Assembly (NCBI RefSeq): GCF_022179325.1
Contig: NZ_BPQQ01000071.1
Coordinates: 1-64,000 of the forward strand
Source of the DNA: Methylobacterium isbiliense
GTDB lineage: Bacteria > Pseudomonadota > Alphaproteobacteria > Rhizobiales > Beijerinckiaceae
Length of the DNA: 64,000 bases
Reading direction: 5' to 3'
Shown here: in pieces, positions 47,318 through 56,726 of the stretch
Layout of the letters: each line of letters opens with the position of its first letter
Numbering within the stretch: position 1 is the first letter of the stretch
Notes under the pieces: generated by a model
Database searches by the model: none
What the model was told of the DNA's origin: nothing
Seen by the model: the letters and a program-made list of their open reading frames with translations, nothing else
Translations under genes and position numbers: made by a program

Positions 47318-48258
47318 GCCCGGCGCAGCTTAGGGTTGACCACCGCCGAGAGCACGTCGGCCGCGAGGTTGAGGGCGATGTAGGTCGCGGCGGTGCAGAT
47401 CACGACGCCCTGCACGGTGGCGAAGTCCCGGTTGAACACGGCGTCCACCATCAGCTTGCCGAAGCCCGGCACCGAGAAGACCTGCTCGGTGAGCACCGCC
47501 CCCGAGAGCAGCTGCCCGAATTCGAGCGCACCCAGCGTGATGATCGGGATCGCGGCGTTGGGCAGGGCGTGGCGCAGCACGAGCCGCAGCGGCGACACGC
47601 CCTTGGCGCGGGCGGTGCGCACGTAGTCGGAGCCGAGCACGCCCAGCATCGCCGCGCGGGTGTGGCGCATCATCACCGCCGCGATCGCGTTGCCGAGCAC
47701 GAAGGCCGGCATCGCCATGGCCCTGAGGTTGTCGACCAGGCTCTCGCCCGGCGGCACGTAGCCGGAGGCCGGCAGCCAGCCGAGATGCACCGAGAACAGC
47801 AGGATCAGCAGGATGCCGAGCCAGAAGTTCGGGATCGACAGGCCCCAGAGGGCGATGCCGTTGGCAGCCGCGTCCATCCAGGTCCCGCGCTTGACCGCCG
47901 AGAGGATGCCCATCGGCACGCCGATCGCCAGCGCCACCAGCATGGCGAGGCAGGCGAGTTCGAGCGTCACCGGCAGCTTCTCGAGCACGAGTTCGGCCAC
48001 CGGCTTCTGCAGGCGCACCGAGACGCCGAGATCGCCCTGCAGCACGCCGGCCGCCCAGTAGGCGTACCGGACGGGGAGCGGCTGATCGAGGTGGTACTTC
48101 TGACGGATGAAGGCGATCACCTCGGGGTCGCGCTCCTCGCCGGTGAGCGCGGTCGCCACGTCCCCCGGCAGCAATTGCTGCAGGGCGAAGATGATCATCG
48201 AGGCGAGGACGAGGGTCGGGATGGCGAGCGTGAGACGATGGGCGAGGAAGCGCAGCAT
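47314..48258 (-). CDS. Oligopeptide/dipeptide ABC transporter permease (DppB type)
   Basis: Inner-membrane permease of 314 residues. N-terminus RFLAHRLTLAIPTLVLASMIIFALQQLLPGDVA, then DQPLPVRYAYWAAGVLQGDLGVSVRLQKPV, EAA loop SDYVRTARAKGVSPLRLVLRHALPNAAIPIITL and the closing LTEQVFSVPGFGKLMVDAVFNRDF are all DppB features. The start ATG 48258 shares a base with the stop of the binding-protein gene. The open frame further upstream is antisense-type sequence inside that gene. Confidence 0.95.
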   Translation of the reverse strand: MLRFLAHRLTLAIPTLVLASMIIFALQQLLPGDVATALTGEERDPEVIAFIRQKYHLDQPLPVRYAYWAAGVLQGDLGVSVRLQKPVAELVLEKLPVTLELACLAMLVALAIGVPMGILSAVKRGTWMDAAANGIALWGLSIPNFWLGILLILLFSVHLGWLPASGYVPPGESLVDNLRAMAMPAFVLGNAIAAVMMRHTRAAMLGVLGSDYVRTARAKGVSPLRLVLRHALPNAAIPIITLGALEFGQLLSGAVLTEQVFSVPGFGKLMVDAVFNRDFATVQGVVICTAATYIALNLAADVLSAVVNPKLRRA

Positions 48259-49748
48259 CAGTCGAGCTTCAACCCGGTGAAGCGCACGAGCCCGTCCGGA
48301 TAGGGCACGAAGCCGCTGATCTTCGGGCTGTAGGCCCAGAGCAGCTTGCGGTGCATCAGGTAGACGCCCGGACGGTCGCTGAGCACCTTGTCGGCGAGCG
48401 CCTTCCAGGCGGCTTTGCGCTTCTCCGGGTCGACCGAGCCGCGCTCGGCCTGGAGTGCCGCGTCGGCGCCCTCGTTGCAGTAGCGCGGATAGTTGAGCGG
48501 CGCCTTGCAGCTGAGGAAGCTGAAGGTGTTGCCGTCGGGATCCGGCCGGCCACTCCAGTTGTAGAGATAGGCCTCGTACTGGCCTTTGTCGGCGAGATCG
48601 AGGGCGGTGGTGAAGTCGGTGGCCTGCAGCTTCACGTCGAAGCCCGCCTCCTTGGTCATCGCCTGGATGACCTGGCCGACCTGCGGCGCCTCGCTGTTGG
48701 CGTAGACCATCAGGGTGATCTGCGGCTTCGGCTGCCCGGCTTCCGCCAGCAACGCCTTGGCCTTGGCCACGTCGCGCTTCGGGAGGGGGTACTCCTTCAC
48801 GTAGTCCGGGTGCTTCGGCGAGACCCACTGGTTGCCGGGCAGGAACTCGCCGTTGAACACCACTTGGCTGATGGCGGCCCGGTCGAGCGACAGCTCGAAG
48901 GCGGCGCGCACCCGCGGATCGGCGACCGGCGAGCCGGCCCGGCCCAGGTTGAACAGGACAGACTGGAAGCCGAGTTCGTAGGTCGAGGCGAGCTTGAGCT
49001 TGGCGTCGCGCGCCACCTGGGGCGCGTCGGTGGGGGCGAGGCGTTCCAGCAGGTCGAGCTGGCCGGCGCGCAGGTTCGTCAGCCGCACCGTGGTGTCGGG
49101 GATCGGCCGGAACTCGATGCGCTGGATCTGGATCTGGTCCTTGTTCCAGTAGTCGGGGAAGCGCTCGACCACGATGCGGTCCTGGGGCACCCGCTCCACG
49201 AATCGGAACGGGCCGGCGCAGACGGGGCCGGTGGCGAACTTGTCGCCGAGCCGCTCGGCGGCCTTCGGCGAGACCAGCATGCCGGCCCGGTCGGTGAACT
49301 GGGCCATCAGCGGGGCGAAGGGCTGCTTCAGGGTGATCCTGAAGGTCAGGTCGTCCACCACCTCGACGGAATCGATCGGCGCGATCTCGCCGCGGCGCTG
49401 CGAGCCCGGCAGCTTCAGGTGGCGCTCGATCGAGAACTTGGCGGCCGCGGCGTTCACCGGCTCGCCGTCGTGGAAGCGGACCCCCGGCCGGAGCGTCATG
49501 GTGAGCGTCTTCTCGTCGGGCGACAGCTCCCACGCGGTGGCGAGCTGAGGCACCGGCTTCAGGTCGGGGCCGATATCGACGAGCTTGTCGCAGAGGGCGG
49601 CGAAGACCATGCGGCTGGCGAAGGTGCGCGCCAGGGTCGGGTCGAGAGCGTCGGGATCCTCCATCAGGCCGTAGCGCAGGGTCTGGGCCGAGAGTGGTGC
49701 GGTGAGCGCGAGCCCGGCGACGAGGCAGGCGGCGGCGAGACGCAGCAT
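48258..49748 (-). CDS. Extracellular solute-binding protein, family 5 (peptide-binding)
   Basis: Periplasmic receptor of the peptide ABC importer, 496 residues. Signal peptide about 1-21 (ACLVAGLALTAPLSAQ), then LRYGLMEDPDALDPTLARTFASRMVFAALCDKLVDI, PQLATAWELSPDEKTLTMTLRPGVRFHDGEPVNA and the C-terminal AYLYNWSGRPDPDGNTFSFLSC, as in the DppA/OppA cluster. First gene of the operon; its RBS AGGA lies just before ATG 49748. The genes are divergent from a gamma-glutamyltransferase gene over 239 bases, hinting that gamma-glutamyl peptides may be the cargo. Confidence 0.93.
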   Translation of the reverse strand: MLRLAAACLVAGLALTAPLSAQTLRYGLMEDPDALDPTLARTFASRMVFAALCDKLVDIGPDLKPVPQLATAWELSPDEKTLTMTLRPGVRFHDGEPVNAAAAKFSIERHLKLPGSQRRGEIAPIDSVEVVDDLTFRITLKQPFAPLMAQFTDRAGMLVSPKAAERLGDKFATGPVCAGPFRFVERVPQDRIVVERFPDYWNKDQIQIQRIEFRPIPDTTVRLTNLRAGQLDLLERLAPTDAPQVARDAKLKLASTYELGFQSVLFNLGRAGSPVADPRVRAAFELSLDRAAISQVVFNGEFLPGNQWVSPKHPDYVKEYPLPKRDVAKAKALLAEAGQPKPQITLMVYANSEAPQVGQVIQAMTKEAGFDVKLQATDFTTALDLADKGQYEAYLYNWSGRPDPDGNTFSFLSCKAPLNYPRYCNEGADAALQAERGSVDPEKRKAAWKALADKVLSDRPGVYLMHRKLLWAYSPKISGFVPYPDGLVRFTGLKLD

Positions 49749-49987
49749 CCAGGTGTCCTGTTCGTTCGGTCGATCGGAGCGGATCGTGCCGCGAGCGTCC
49801 GGCGCAGGGACCGGCCCGTCAAGGCCGCGCGAGGGCGGCCCTGTGGCACACCGTGTTCCAAGCACCAACCGTGCCAAGAAGCGGTGTCGGCCGCACGGCT
49901 TGTGCGGCCCGGCGGAACGGCGCAACAGGATCCGGAACCGCCAGCCGAGCCCTGCGGTGCAGGGCGGCCACCCACGGATGCGACCCG

Positions 49988-51607
49988 ATGAAGCCCTTCG
50001 TCTGGAACCACGGCTATCCCTCGCTGCGCATGCCGATCTTCGGGCGCAACGTGGTGGCGACCTCGCACGCGCTCGCCGCGCAGGCCGGGCTCATGATGAT
50101 CTGGCGGGGCGGCAACGCGGTCGACGCCGCCATCGCGGCGGCGGCGGCCAAGACCATCACCGAGCCGTGCAGCAACGGCCTCGGCTCGGACGCCTTCTGC
50201 ATCCTATGGGACGGCCAGCGGCTTCACGGGCTGAACGCCTCGGGCGGCGCGCCCGCCGCCTGGACCCCCGCCTACTTCCGCCGCAAGTACGGGGAGAGGG
50301 CGCGGCCGCCCATGCGCGGCTGGGATTCGGTGACGGTGCCGGGCGCGGTCGCAGCCTGGGTCGCCCTGAGCGAGCGCTTCGGGCGCCTGCCCTTCGCCGA
50401 CCTGCTGGAGCCGGCAATCGCGATCGCCGAGCGTGGCTATCTCGCGCCGATCGTCGTGCAGCAGAAATGGGCGGCTGCCGCCCGCGTGGCCGATCTCGCC
50501 GGCCAGCCGGGCTTCGCCGAGGTGTTTCTGCCCCGCGGCCGCGCGCCCGAGGTCGGCGAGCGGGTGCGGCTGCCGGGCATCGCCCGGTCGCTGCGGGCGA
50601 TCGCCGCCACCAAGGGCCGGGCCTTCTACGAGGGCGAGATCGCCGAGGCGACGGCCCGGCACGCGGCGGAGCACGGCGGGGCCATGAAGGTGGCGGATCT
50701 CGCCGCCTTCCGGCCCGAATGGGTCGAGCCGACCGCGAAGGATTATCGCGGCTACACGCTTCACGAGATCCCGCCGAACGGGCAGGGCATCGCCGCGCAG
50801 ATCGCGCTGGGCATCCTCGAAGGCTTCGACCTCGCCGCCCTGCCGCCAGACGGAGCCGAGAGCCAGCACCTGCAGATCGAGGCGATGAAGCTCGCCTTCG
50901 CCGACACCTACCGCTACGTCGCCGACCCCTCGGGTATGACGGTCACGCCCGCGCAGATGCTCGATCCGGCCTACCTGACGGCGCGTGGCCGGCTCATCGA
51001 CCGGACCAAGGCCCAAGATTTCGGCCCCGGCAACCCGGCGAGCGGCGGCACCATCTATCTCACCACGGCGGATGCCTCGGGCATGATGGTGAGCTTCATC
51101 CAGTCGAACTTCATGGGCTTCGGCTCGGGGGTCGTGGTGCCCGAATGGGGCCTCAGCCTGCAGAACCGCGGCTACGGCTTCCATCTCGATCCGGCCAGCC
51201 CCAACGTGGTGGCGCCGGGCAAGCGGCCCTTCCACACCATCATCCCGGGCTTCCTCACCAAGGACGGCGCACCGGTGATGAGCTTCGGCGTGATGGGCGG
51301 CAACATGCAGCCGCAGGGCCACGTGCAGACGCTGGTGCGGATGCTCGACTACCACCAGAACCCTCAGGCCGCCTGCGATGCGCCGCGCTGGCGCGTCAAC
51401 GAGGGCTTGAGCCTCAACGCCGAATCGACCATGCCGCCCGAGACGGTGCGGGCGCTGACCGATCGCGGCCATCGCATCGAGGTGATCAACGACAGCTACC
51501 AGGATTTCGGCGCCGGCCAGTTCATCTGGCGGATGGGCGATCCGGATGAGGACGGCTACGTCGCGGCGAGCGATCCGCGGCGCGACGGGCAGGCGGTCGT
51601 CTGCTGA
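49988..51607 (+). CDS. Gamma-glutamyltransferase family protein without signal peptide
   Basis: Ntn-hydrolase of 539 residues. The blocks ATSHALAAQAGLMMIWRGGNAVDAAIAAAA, TEPCSNGLGSDAF, YRGYTLHEIPPNGQGIAAQIALGILEGFDL and ESQHLQIEAMKLAFADTYRYV match the GGT family. The self-cleavage nucleophile should be Thr355 in GGTIYLTTADASG, and MVSFIQSNFMGFGSGVVVPEWGLSLQNRG forms the small subunit. Unlike E. coli GGT there is no signal peptide, and the usual T-T-H-Y reads T-I-Y, as in the cytoplasmic GGT-like branch. Start ATG 49988. It is divergent from the peptide importer, so it may split imported gamma-glutamyl peptides. Confidence 0.88.
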   Translation: MKPFVWNHGYPSLRMPIFGRNVVATSHALAAQAGLMMIWRGGNAVDAAIAAAAAKTITEPCSNGLGSDAFCILWDGQRLHGLNASGGAPAAWTPAYFRRKYGERARPPMRGWDSVTVPGAVAAWVALSERFGRLPFADLLEPAIAIAERGYLAPIVVQQKWAAAARVADLAGQPGFAEVFLPRGRAPEVGERVRLPGIARSLRAIAATKGRAFYEGEIAEATARHAAEHGGAMKVADLAAFRPEWVEPTAKDYRGYTLHEIPPNGQGIAAQIALGILEGFDLAALPPDGAESQHLQIEAMKLAFADTYRYVADPSGMTVTPAQMLDPAYLTARGRLIDRTKAQDFGPGNPASGGTIYLTTADASGMMVSFIQSNFMGFGSGVVVPEWGLSLQNRGYGFHLDPASPNVVAPGKRPFHTIIPGFLTKDGAPVMSFGVMGGNMQPQGHVQTLVRMLDYHQNPQAACDAPRWRVNEGLSLNAESTMPPETVRALTDRGHRIEVINDSYQDFGAGQFIWRMGDPDEDGYVAASDPRRDGQAVVC

Positions 51608-51778
51608 CGACGCGCCCCGGGCTTCCGCCGCGCACGTCCGTCGTGATCCGCGAGGCTGCATCAGTCGCTGTCTAAGGCCTGGAAAAAGCCAGAGGTGGCT
51701 CCGCTCGGATGTCGACCAATGGGGTGACAAACGACTCAGGACCGATAAGCTCGCCGCAATAACTCGGGGAGGAAGTCG

Positions 51779-52777
51779 ATGGTCCTGCGCCGTTCCGTGC
51801 TGGGGCTGCTGCGTGCCGCCACATGTCTGGCGGTCCTGGCGATCGCGGGCAGTCCGGGGTCGTCGCCGGCTCAGGCCGCCGGCTGGCCCGAGCGGCCCAT
51901 CACCCTCCTGGTGCCCTGGGCCGCGGGCGGCGGCACGGATGCGACGGCCCGCATCATCGGCTCGCTGCTGGAGAAGGAACTCGGGCAGCCGGTCAACGTG
52001 GTCAACCGGGTCGGCGGCAACGGCGTGGTGGGCCACACGGCCATCGCCAGGGCGGCGCCCGACGGCTACACCCTCGGGCTGGCCACCGTGGAGATCGCCA
52101 TGCTCCACTGGCAGGGGCTCACTCCGCTCACCCACAAGGACTTCACGCCGATCGCCCTGATGAACCTCGATCCGGCGGGTGTGCAGGTGCGGCAGGACGC
52201 GCCCTACGCGACCCTCAAGGACCTCCTGGCGGACATCAAGAGCAATCCCGGCAAGCACAAGGCGTCCGGGACGGGCCAGGGCGGCATCTGGCACCTCGCG
52301 ATCGCCGGCATGCTGGACAGCCTCGGCGCGGATCCGGCCTCGGTCCCCTGGGTTCCGAGCAATGGTGCGGCGCCCGGCCTGCAGGATCTGGTGGCGGGCG
52401 GCGTCACGATCGTGCCGTGCTCGATCCCGGAGGCGCGCTCGCTCATCGAGGCCGGCCGGGTGAAGAGCCTCGCCATCATGGACGAGGCGCCAAACCCGAT
52501 CTTCCCGACCGTGCCGACCCTGAAGGCGGAGACGGGGAGCCCCTGGGCCATCGGCGCGTGGCGCGGGGTCGTGGCGCCCAAGGGGCTGCCCGACGAGATC
52601 GCCGCGAAACTGACGGCGGCCCTGGAGAAAATCTACAACGGCAAGGACTACAAGGAGTTCATGGGCGGGCGCGGCTTCGGCATCCGGTACGCCGCCGGAG
52701 GCGACTTCCGCACCTTCTGGGAGAAGAGCGACGCCGATCTCGGCGCGGTGATGAAGAAGGTCGGCATCGCCAAATGA
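51779..52777 (+). CDS. tctC: Tripartite tricarboxylate transporter substrate-binding protein (TctC/Bug family)
   Basis: Periplasmic receptor of 332 residues. The signal peptide covers about 1-36 and ends SSPAQAA; then WPERPITLLVPWAAGGGTDATARIIGSLLEKELGQPVNVVNRVGGNGVVGHTAIARAAPDGYTLGLATV, the classic Bug opening. Strong GGAGGAAG precedes ATG 51779. First gene of tctCBA. The ligand is an organic acid by family; citrate itself is only one option. Confidence 0.94.
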   Translation: MVLRRSVLGLLRAATCLAVLAIAGSPGSSPAQAAGWPERPITLLVPWAAGGGTDATARIIGSLLEKELGQPVNVVNRVGGNGVVGHTAIARAAPDGYTLGLATVEIAMLHWQGLTPLTHKDFTPIALMNLDPAGVQVRQDAPYATLKDLLADIKSNPGKHKASGTGQGGIWHLAIAGMLDSLGADPASVPWVPSNGAAPGLQDLVAGGVTIVPCSIPEARSLIEAGRVKSLAIMDEAPNPIFPTVPTLKAETGSPWAIGAWRGVVAPKGLPDEIAAKLTAALEKIYNGKDYKEFMGGRGFGIRYAAGGDFRTFWEKSDADLGAVMKKVGIAK

Positions 52778-52812
52778 GCGTCCGCTCCGCGTGAGCGCCA
52801 AGGAGCCGGACG

Positions 52813-53271
52813 ATGCGTCTCAACGATGCGGTGATCGGGGGTCTGCTCCTCGCGCTCGCGGTCGCGGTGTTCCTCTCCGCCCGCACCTTGCCCGACGTGC
52901 CGGGGCAACGCTACGGGGCGGCCGTGTTCCCGATGCTCGTCGCCTGCGGGCTCGGCGGCTGCGGGCTCGCGCTGACGCTGGCGGGCCTGCGCCACTGGGA
53001 GGGCGCCGTTACGCCGGCGCCCTGGATGCGCTCGCCGGCGGCCTGGGGGCGGCTATCGGCCACGCTGCTCCTCATCCTGTTCTACATCGCCGCCGCCGAA
53101 CCGCTCGGCTTCCTGCCGGTCGCGTTCGTCGTGCTCTTCGCCCTGATTGTCCTCCTCGGCGGGCGCTGGTGGGTCGCAGCCCTGGTCGCGGCCCTCGTCG
53201 CGCTGGTCGTGGCGAAGAGCTTCGGCTCCCTCCTGCTCGTGCCGCTGCCGCGCGGGCTCCTGTGGCTCTGA
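52813..53271 (+). CDS. tctB: Tripartite tricarboxylate transporter small membrane subunit TctB
   Basis: 152-residue membrane protein with four helices: VIGGLLLALAVAVFLSA, AVFPMLVACGLGGCGLALTLAG, LSATLLLILFYIAAAEPLGFLPVAFVVLFALIVLLGG and WWVAALVAALVALVVAKSFGSLLLVPLPRG. The central RYGAAVFPM motif is usual for TctB. ATG 52813 has AAGGAG in front; 35 bases after tctC and 13 before tctA. Confidence 0.92.
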   Translation: MRLNDAVIGGLLLALAVAVFLSARTLPDVPGQRYGAAVFPMLVACGLGGCGLALTLAGLRHWEGAVTPAPWMRSPAAWGRLSATLLLILFYIAAAEPLGFLPVAFVVLFALIVLLGGRWWVAALVAALVALVVAKSFGSLLLVPLPRGLLWL

Positions 53272-53284
53272 CCTCCGGCTCGAC

Positions 53285-54799
53285 ATGAACGCGATCGGCC
53301 AAGCCTTCGAGCTCGTCCTGCGCTGGGACGTCCTGAGCGTGATGGTGCTCGCCTCGGCCTTCGGGCTGTTCGTCGGCGCGACGCCGGGGCTCACCGCCAC
53401 GATGGCGATCGCGCTTCTGGTGCCCATCACCTTCTTCATGGAGCCGATCCCGGCGATCGGCGCGATGGTGACCTGCTCGGCCATGGCGATCTTCGCCGGC
53501 GACATCCCGGCCGCCTTGCTGCGCATCCCCGGCACGCCCGCCTCCGCCGCCTACGCGGACGAGGCCTACGCCATGACGCGCAACGGCCAGGCCGAACTCG
53601 GGCTCGGCGCGAACCTGTTCTTCTCGGCGCTCGGCGGGCTGTTCGGCACCGCAATCCTCATCGTGGCCGCCCCCTGGCTCGCCGAGGCCGCGCTGAAGTT
53701 CTCCTCGTTCGAGTATTTCTGGCTCGCCCTGCTGGGCCTCACCTGCGGTGTGTTCATCGGGGCCACGAATCCGGTCAAGGGGCTGGTCAGCCTGTTCATC
53801 GGCCTTCTGGTCTCGACGGTGGGCCTCAACAATCCGGCGGGCGTGCCGCGCTTCACCTTCGGCGACGTCGACCTGATGGGCGGGATCGAGTTCATCCCGG
53901 CGATGATCGGCTTCTTCGCCGTCTCGGAGGTGCTGCGGGCGGTGGTCGCCGACATCCGGCTCGCGGGCGTGCCGCAGCTCATCCGGGGCAGCCTGTTCCA
54001 GGATTGGGGCCGCCTGTTCGTCCAGTACTGGCCGCAGCAGCTGCGCGGCAACATCGTCGGCACGATCATCGGCGCGCTGCCCGGGGCCGGCGCCGACATC
54101 GCCGCCTGGGTGAGCTACGCCGTCTCCAAGCGGTTCTCGAAGACACCGGAGAAGTTCGGCACCGGCCACGTCGAGGGCATCATCGAGAGCACCTCGTCGA
54201 ACAATGCGGCTCTGGGCGGCGCCTGGGTGCCGGCGCTGGTCTTCGGCATTCCGGGCGACAGCATCACGGCCGTGGTGATCGGCGTCCTCTACATGAAGGG
54301 CATGAATCCCGGCCCGACCATGTTCCTCAACAACCCGCAGAACATCTACGCGGTGTTCATCATCTTCATCCTGGCCAATCTCCTGATGATCCCGTTTGGC
54401 TGGGCGGCGATCAAGGGCGCCAAGGAGATCCTGCGGGTGCCGCGCCACATCCTGATGCCCTGCATCCTGATCTTCTGCATCGTGGGCGCTTTCGCGGTGA
54501 ACAACAGCGTGTTCGGCGTCGTCGTGATGCTGGCCTTCGGGGTGCTCGGCTTCGTCATGGAGGAGAACGGCATCCCGGTTGCGCCGGCCATCCTCGGGAT
54601 CGTGCTCGGGTCGATGGTCGAGGAGAATTTCGTCACCTCGATGATCAAGGCGAACGGCGACCTCGCCGCCTTCTTCGAGCGACCGATCGCGGCGGGGCTC
54701 GGCATCCTGACCATCCTGGTCTGGCTCTCCCCGCTGATCCTCTTCCTGTGGCGCCGGCGCGGTTCCGCTCCCCTTCCGGGCGGCTCGTCCGCGCCGTGA
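53285..54799 (+). CDS. tctA: Tripartite tricarboxylate transporter large permease TctA
   Basis: 504-residue membrane subunit with about twelve helices. The two signature loops are GATPGLTATMAIALLVPITFFMEP and GALPGAGADIAAWVSYAVSKR; GIPGDSITAVVIGVLYMKGMNPGPTMF and VMEENGIPVAPAILGIVLGSMVEENF are further family blocks. The start ATG 53285 fits the family; the frame continues upstream inside tctB without homology. End of the tctCBA operon; 24 bases from the convergent GMC oxidoreductase. Confidence 0.96.
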   Translation: MNAIGQAFELVLRWDVLSVMVLASAFGLFVGATPGLTATMAIALLVPITFFMEPIPAIGAMVTCSAMAIFAGDIPAALLRIPGTPASAAYADEAYAMTRNGQAELGLGANLFFSALGGLFGTAILIVAAPWLAEAALKFSSFEYFWLALLGLTCGVFIGATNPVKGLVSLFIGLLVSTVGLNNPAGVPRFTFGDVDLMGGIEFIPAMIGFFAVSEVLRAVVADIRLAGVPQLIRGSLFQDWGRLFVQYWPQQLRGNIVGTIIGALPGAGADIAAWVSYAVSKRFSKTPEKFGTGHVEGIIESTSSNNAALGGAWVPALVFGIPGDSITAVVIGVLYMKGMNPGPTMFLNNPQNIYAVFIIFILANLLMIPFGWAAIKGAKEILRVPRHILMPCILIFCIVGAFAVNNSVFGVVVMLAFGVLGFVMEENGIPVAPAILGIVLGSMVEENFVTSMIKANGDLAAFFERPIAAGLGILTILVWLSPLILFLWRRRGSAPLPGGSSAP

Positions 54800-54823
54800 G
54801 CCGACCCGGCTCGCGCCGCAGGC

Positions 54824-56434
54824 TCAGCCGTGCGCCTGCCGGATCATCGCGGCGGCCCGCTCCCCGATGACCGCGCAGGGCGCCTGCGTGTTGCCGGCCG
54901 TCACCCGCGGCAGGATCGAGGCGTCCGCGACGCGAAGGGCGTCGATCCCGTAGACCTTCAGCGCGCCGTCGACGACGGAGAGCGCATCCCGTCCCATCTT
55001 GGCCGTGCAGCTCTGGTGCCAGTAGGTCACGGCGGCGTCGCGGACGAAGTCCTCCAGGTCTGCGCCCCTGAGGTCGCCGGGCAGGGCCTCGCGGCGGACC
55101 AGCGACCGGAACGCGGCCGCGTTGCCCAGGGTGCGGCACAGCTCGACGCAGGCGCGGGCGGTCCTCATATCGGCAGGATCCGACATCATGCCGGCGTCGA
55201 TCGCGAGCGGCGCGAGCGGATCGGCGCTCCGCAGGCGCAGGCGGCCGCGACTCGCCGGATGCGCGAGACCGGCGAACATCGTCCAGCCATGGGCCGGCAC
55301 GGTCCGCGCCGCCGTCCGCTCGCTCGGGACCGGAAACTCGACCTGGCAGAAGAGGAGGTCGGGCGAGTCGAGGTCGGGACGGCTCTTCCAGTAGAGCGTC
55401 GCCTCGCTGCCGCTGTTGCGGGGTGCGAGCGGCTCCGCGTACTCCCAGAGGCAGCCGAAGGAGACATGGTCCTGCAGGTTGCGTCCGACGCCGGGCAGGT
55501 GCTGCACCACCGGAATCCCGTGGCGGGCGAGGTCGGCCGCATCCCCGATGCCCGAATGCATCAGCACCTTCGGCGTCTGAATCGCGCCGAGGCACAGCAC
55601 GACCTCGGCGCGCGCCCCGATGGTCAGGGTCCGGCCCCCGCGCAGGATCTCGACCCCGGTCGCGCGCCGCCCCTCGATCCTGACCCGGCGCACGGTCGTG
55701 TCGGTCAGAACCGTCAGGTTGGGGCGATCGAGCCAGGGGCGGAGATAGGCCCGGTAGAGCGAATGCCGCCGGCCGTCCCGCATCGTGAGGTCGGTGATCG
55801 CCGCTCCTCCGGCCCCCTCCATCATCTCTCCGTTCGGGTGGTCGAAGGTCGGGATCCCTAGGTCCCGGGCCGCGTCGAGCATCGCGTGGGCGAGCGGGCT
55901 CGGATCCGGGGCGGGCTGCACCCAGACCGGGCCGGAACTGCCGCGGTAGCGGGGATCGGGGGTGCCCCGCCAGGTCTCGATTCGCCGATAGAGGTCGAGG
56001 ACGGCCTCGTAGCCCCAGCCCGGATCGCCCGTCTCCGAGGCGAAGAAATCCCAATCGCTCCGATGCCCGCGCGCCCACACCATGACGTTGATGCTGGACC
56101 CGCCGCCGAGCCCCTTGCCCATGGACATGGACAGCGCGCGACCGTTCAGGTGCGGGTTGGGCTCGGCCTGGAACCCCCAATCCCGCTCGCTGCCGAGATT
56201 GGCCGGCCACAGGGCAGGGTCGAGCACGGTCTCGGCCTCGTCGCTGCCGCCTGCCTCGATCAGCAGGACCTGCGCCTGCGGGTTCTCGGCGAGGCGGCGC
56301 GCCACCACCGAGCCCGACGCTCCGGCTCCGCAGACGATGAAGTCGTAATGGCTCTGCAGATCGGCCGTGAGCCGCGTCTGATTGTCGTGGGCTCGCCGCA
56401 GGAAATCGCCGTCGGCGGAGGAATCGCTGTTCAT
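54824..56434 (-). CDS. GMC-family FAD oxidoreductase (choline/alcohol dehydrogenase-like)
   Basis: Flavoenzyme of 536 residues oxidising an alcohol. The FAD site is DFIVCGAGASGSVVARRLAENPQ (about 30-52). GMC signature 1 reads SMGKGLGGGSSINVMVWARG, signature 2 GAIQTPKVLMHSGIGD, and the C-terminal catalytic His is in YWHQSCTAKMG, followed by ADASILPRVTAGNTQAPCAVIGERAAAMI. There is an N-terminal 25-residue extension without a signal peptide. RBS AAGGAC precedes ATG 56434. Being next to tctCBA suggests linked use of an organic substrate, but the alcohol is unknown. Confidence 0.92.
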   Translation of the reverse strand: MNSDSSADGDFLRRAHDNQTRLTADLQSHYDFIVCGAGASGSVVARRLAENPQAQVLLIEAGGSDEAETVLDPALWPANLGSERDWGFQAEPNPHLNGRALSMSMGKGLGGGSSINVMVWARGHRSDWDFFASETGDPGWGYEAVLDLYRRIETWRGTPDPRYRGSSGPVWVQPAPDPSPLAHAMLDAARDLGIPTFDHPNGEMMEGAGGAAITDLTMRDGRRHSLYRAYLRPWLDRPNLTVLTDTTVRRVRIEGRRATGVEILRGGRTLTIGARAEVVLCLGAIQTPKVLMHSGIGDAADLARHGIPVVQHLPGVGRNLQDHVSFGCLWEYAEPLAPRNSGSEATLYWKSRPDLDSPDLLFCQVEFPVPSERTAARTVPAHGWTMFAGLAHPASRGRLRLRSADPLAPLAIDAGMMSDPADMRTARACVELCRTLGNAAAFRSLVRREALPGDLRGADLEDFVRDAAVTYWHQSCTAKMGRDALSVVDGALKVYGIDALRVADASILPRVTAGNTQAPCAVIGERAAAMIRQAHG

Positions 56435-56726
56435 CTCGGAAAAGTCCTTTCGCGTGTGGGAAGCGTGTCGGGCGGGCAGCGCGGCTTTGCGGCCGGGCTC
56501 GACGGGCCGGGCCTGCGCCGAAGGCGGCGGGGACGCGTGCGACGGGGCGCTTGGCCGACGGCGACCCGCATGGGGCGGCTGACGACCGCGAGGCGGTGAT
56601 CCATTGAAGCGTGGAGCATCGGACGACGACGTGATCGCCAGCCCGCCGCAGGCGAAGCGGTACTGTCAGGGATCGGGAGCAGGTTTCGCGCGCCGCGATC
56701 GGGTCCTGCTCCGGCGAGGCTCGCGC

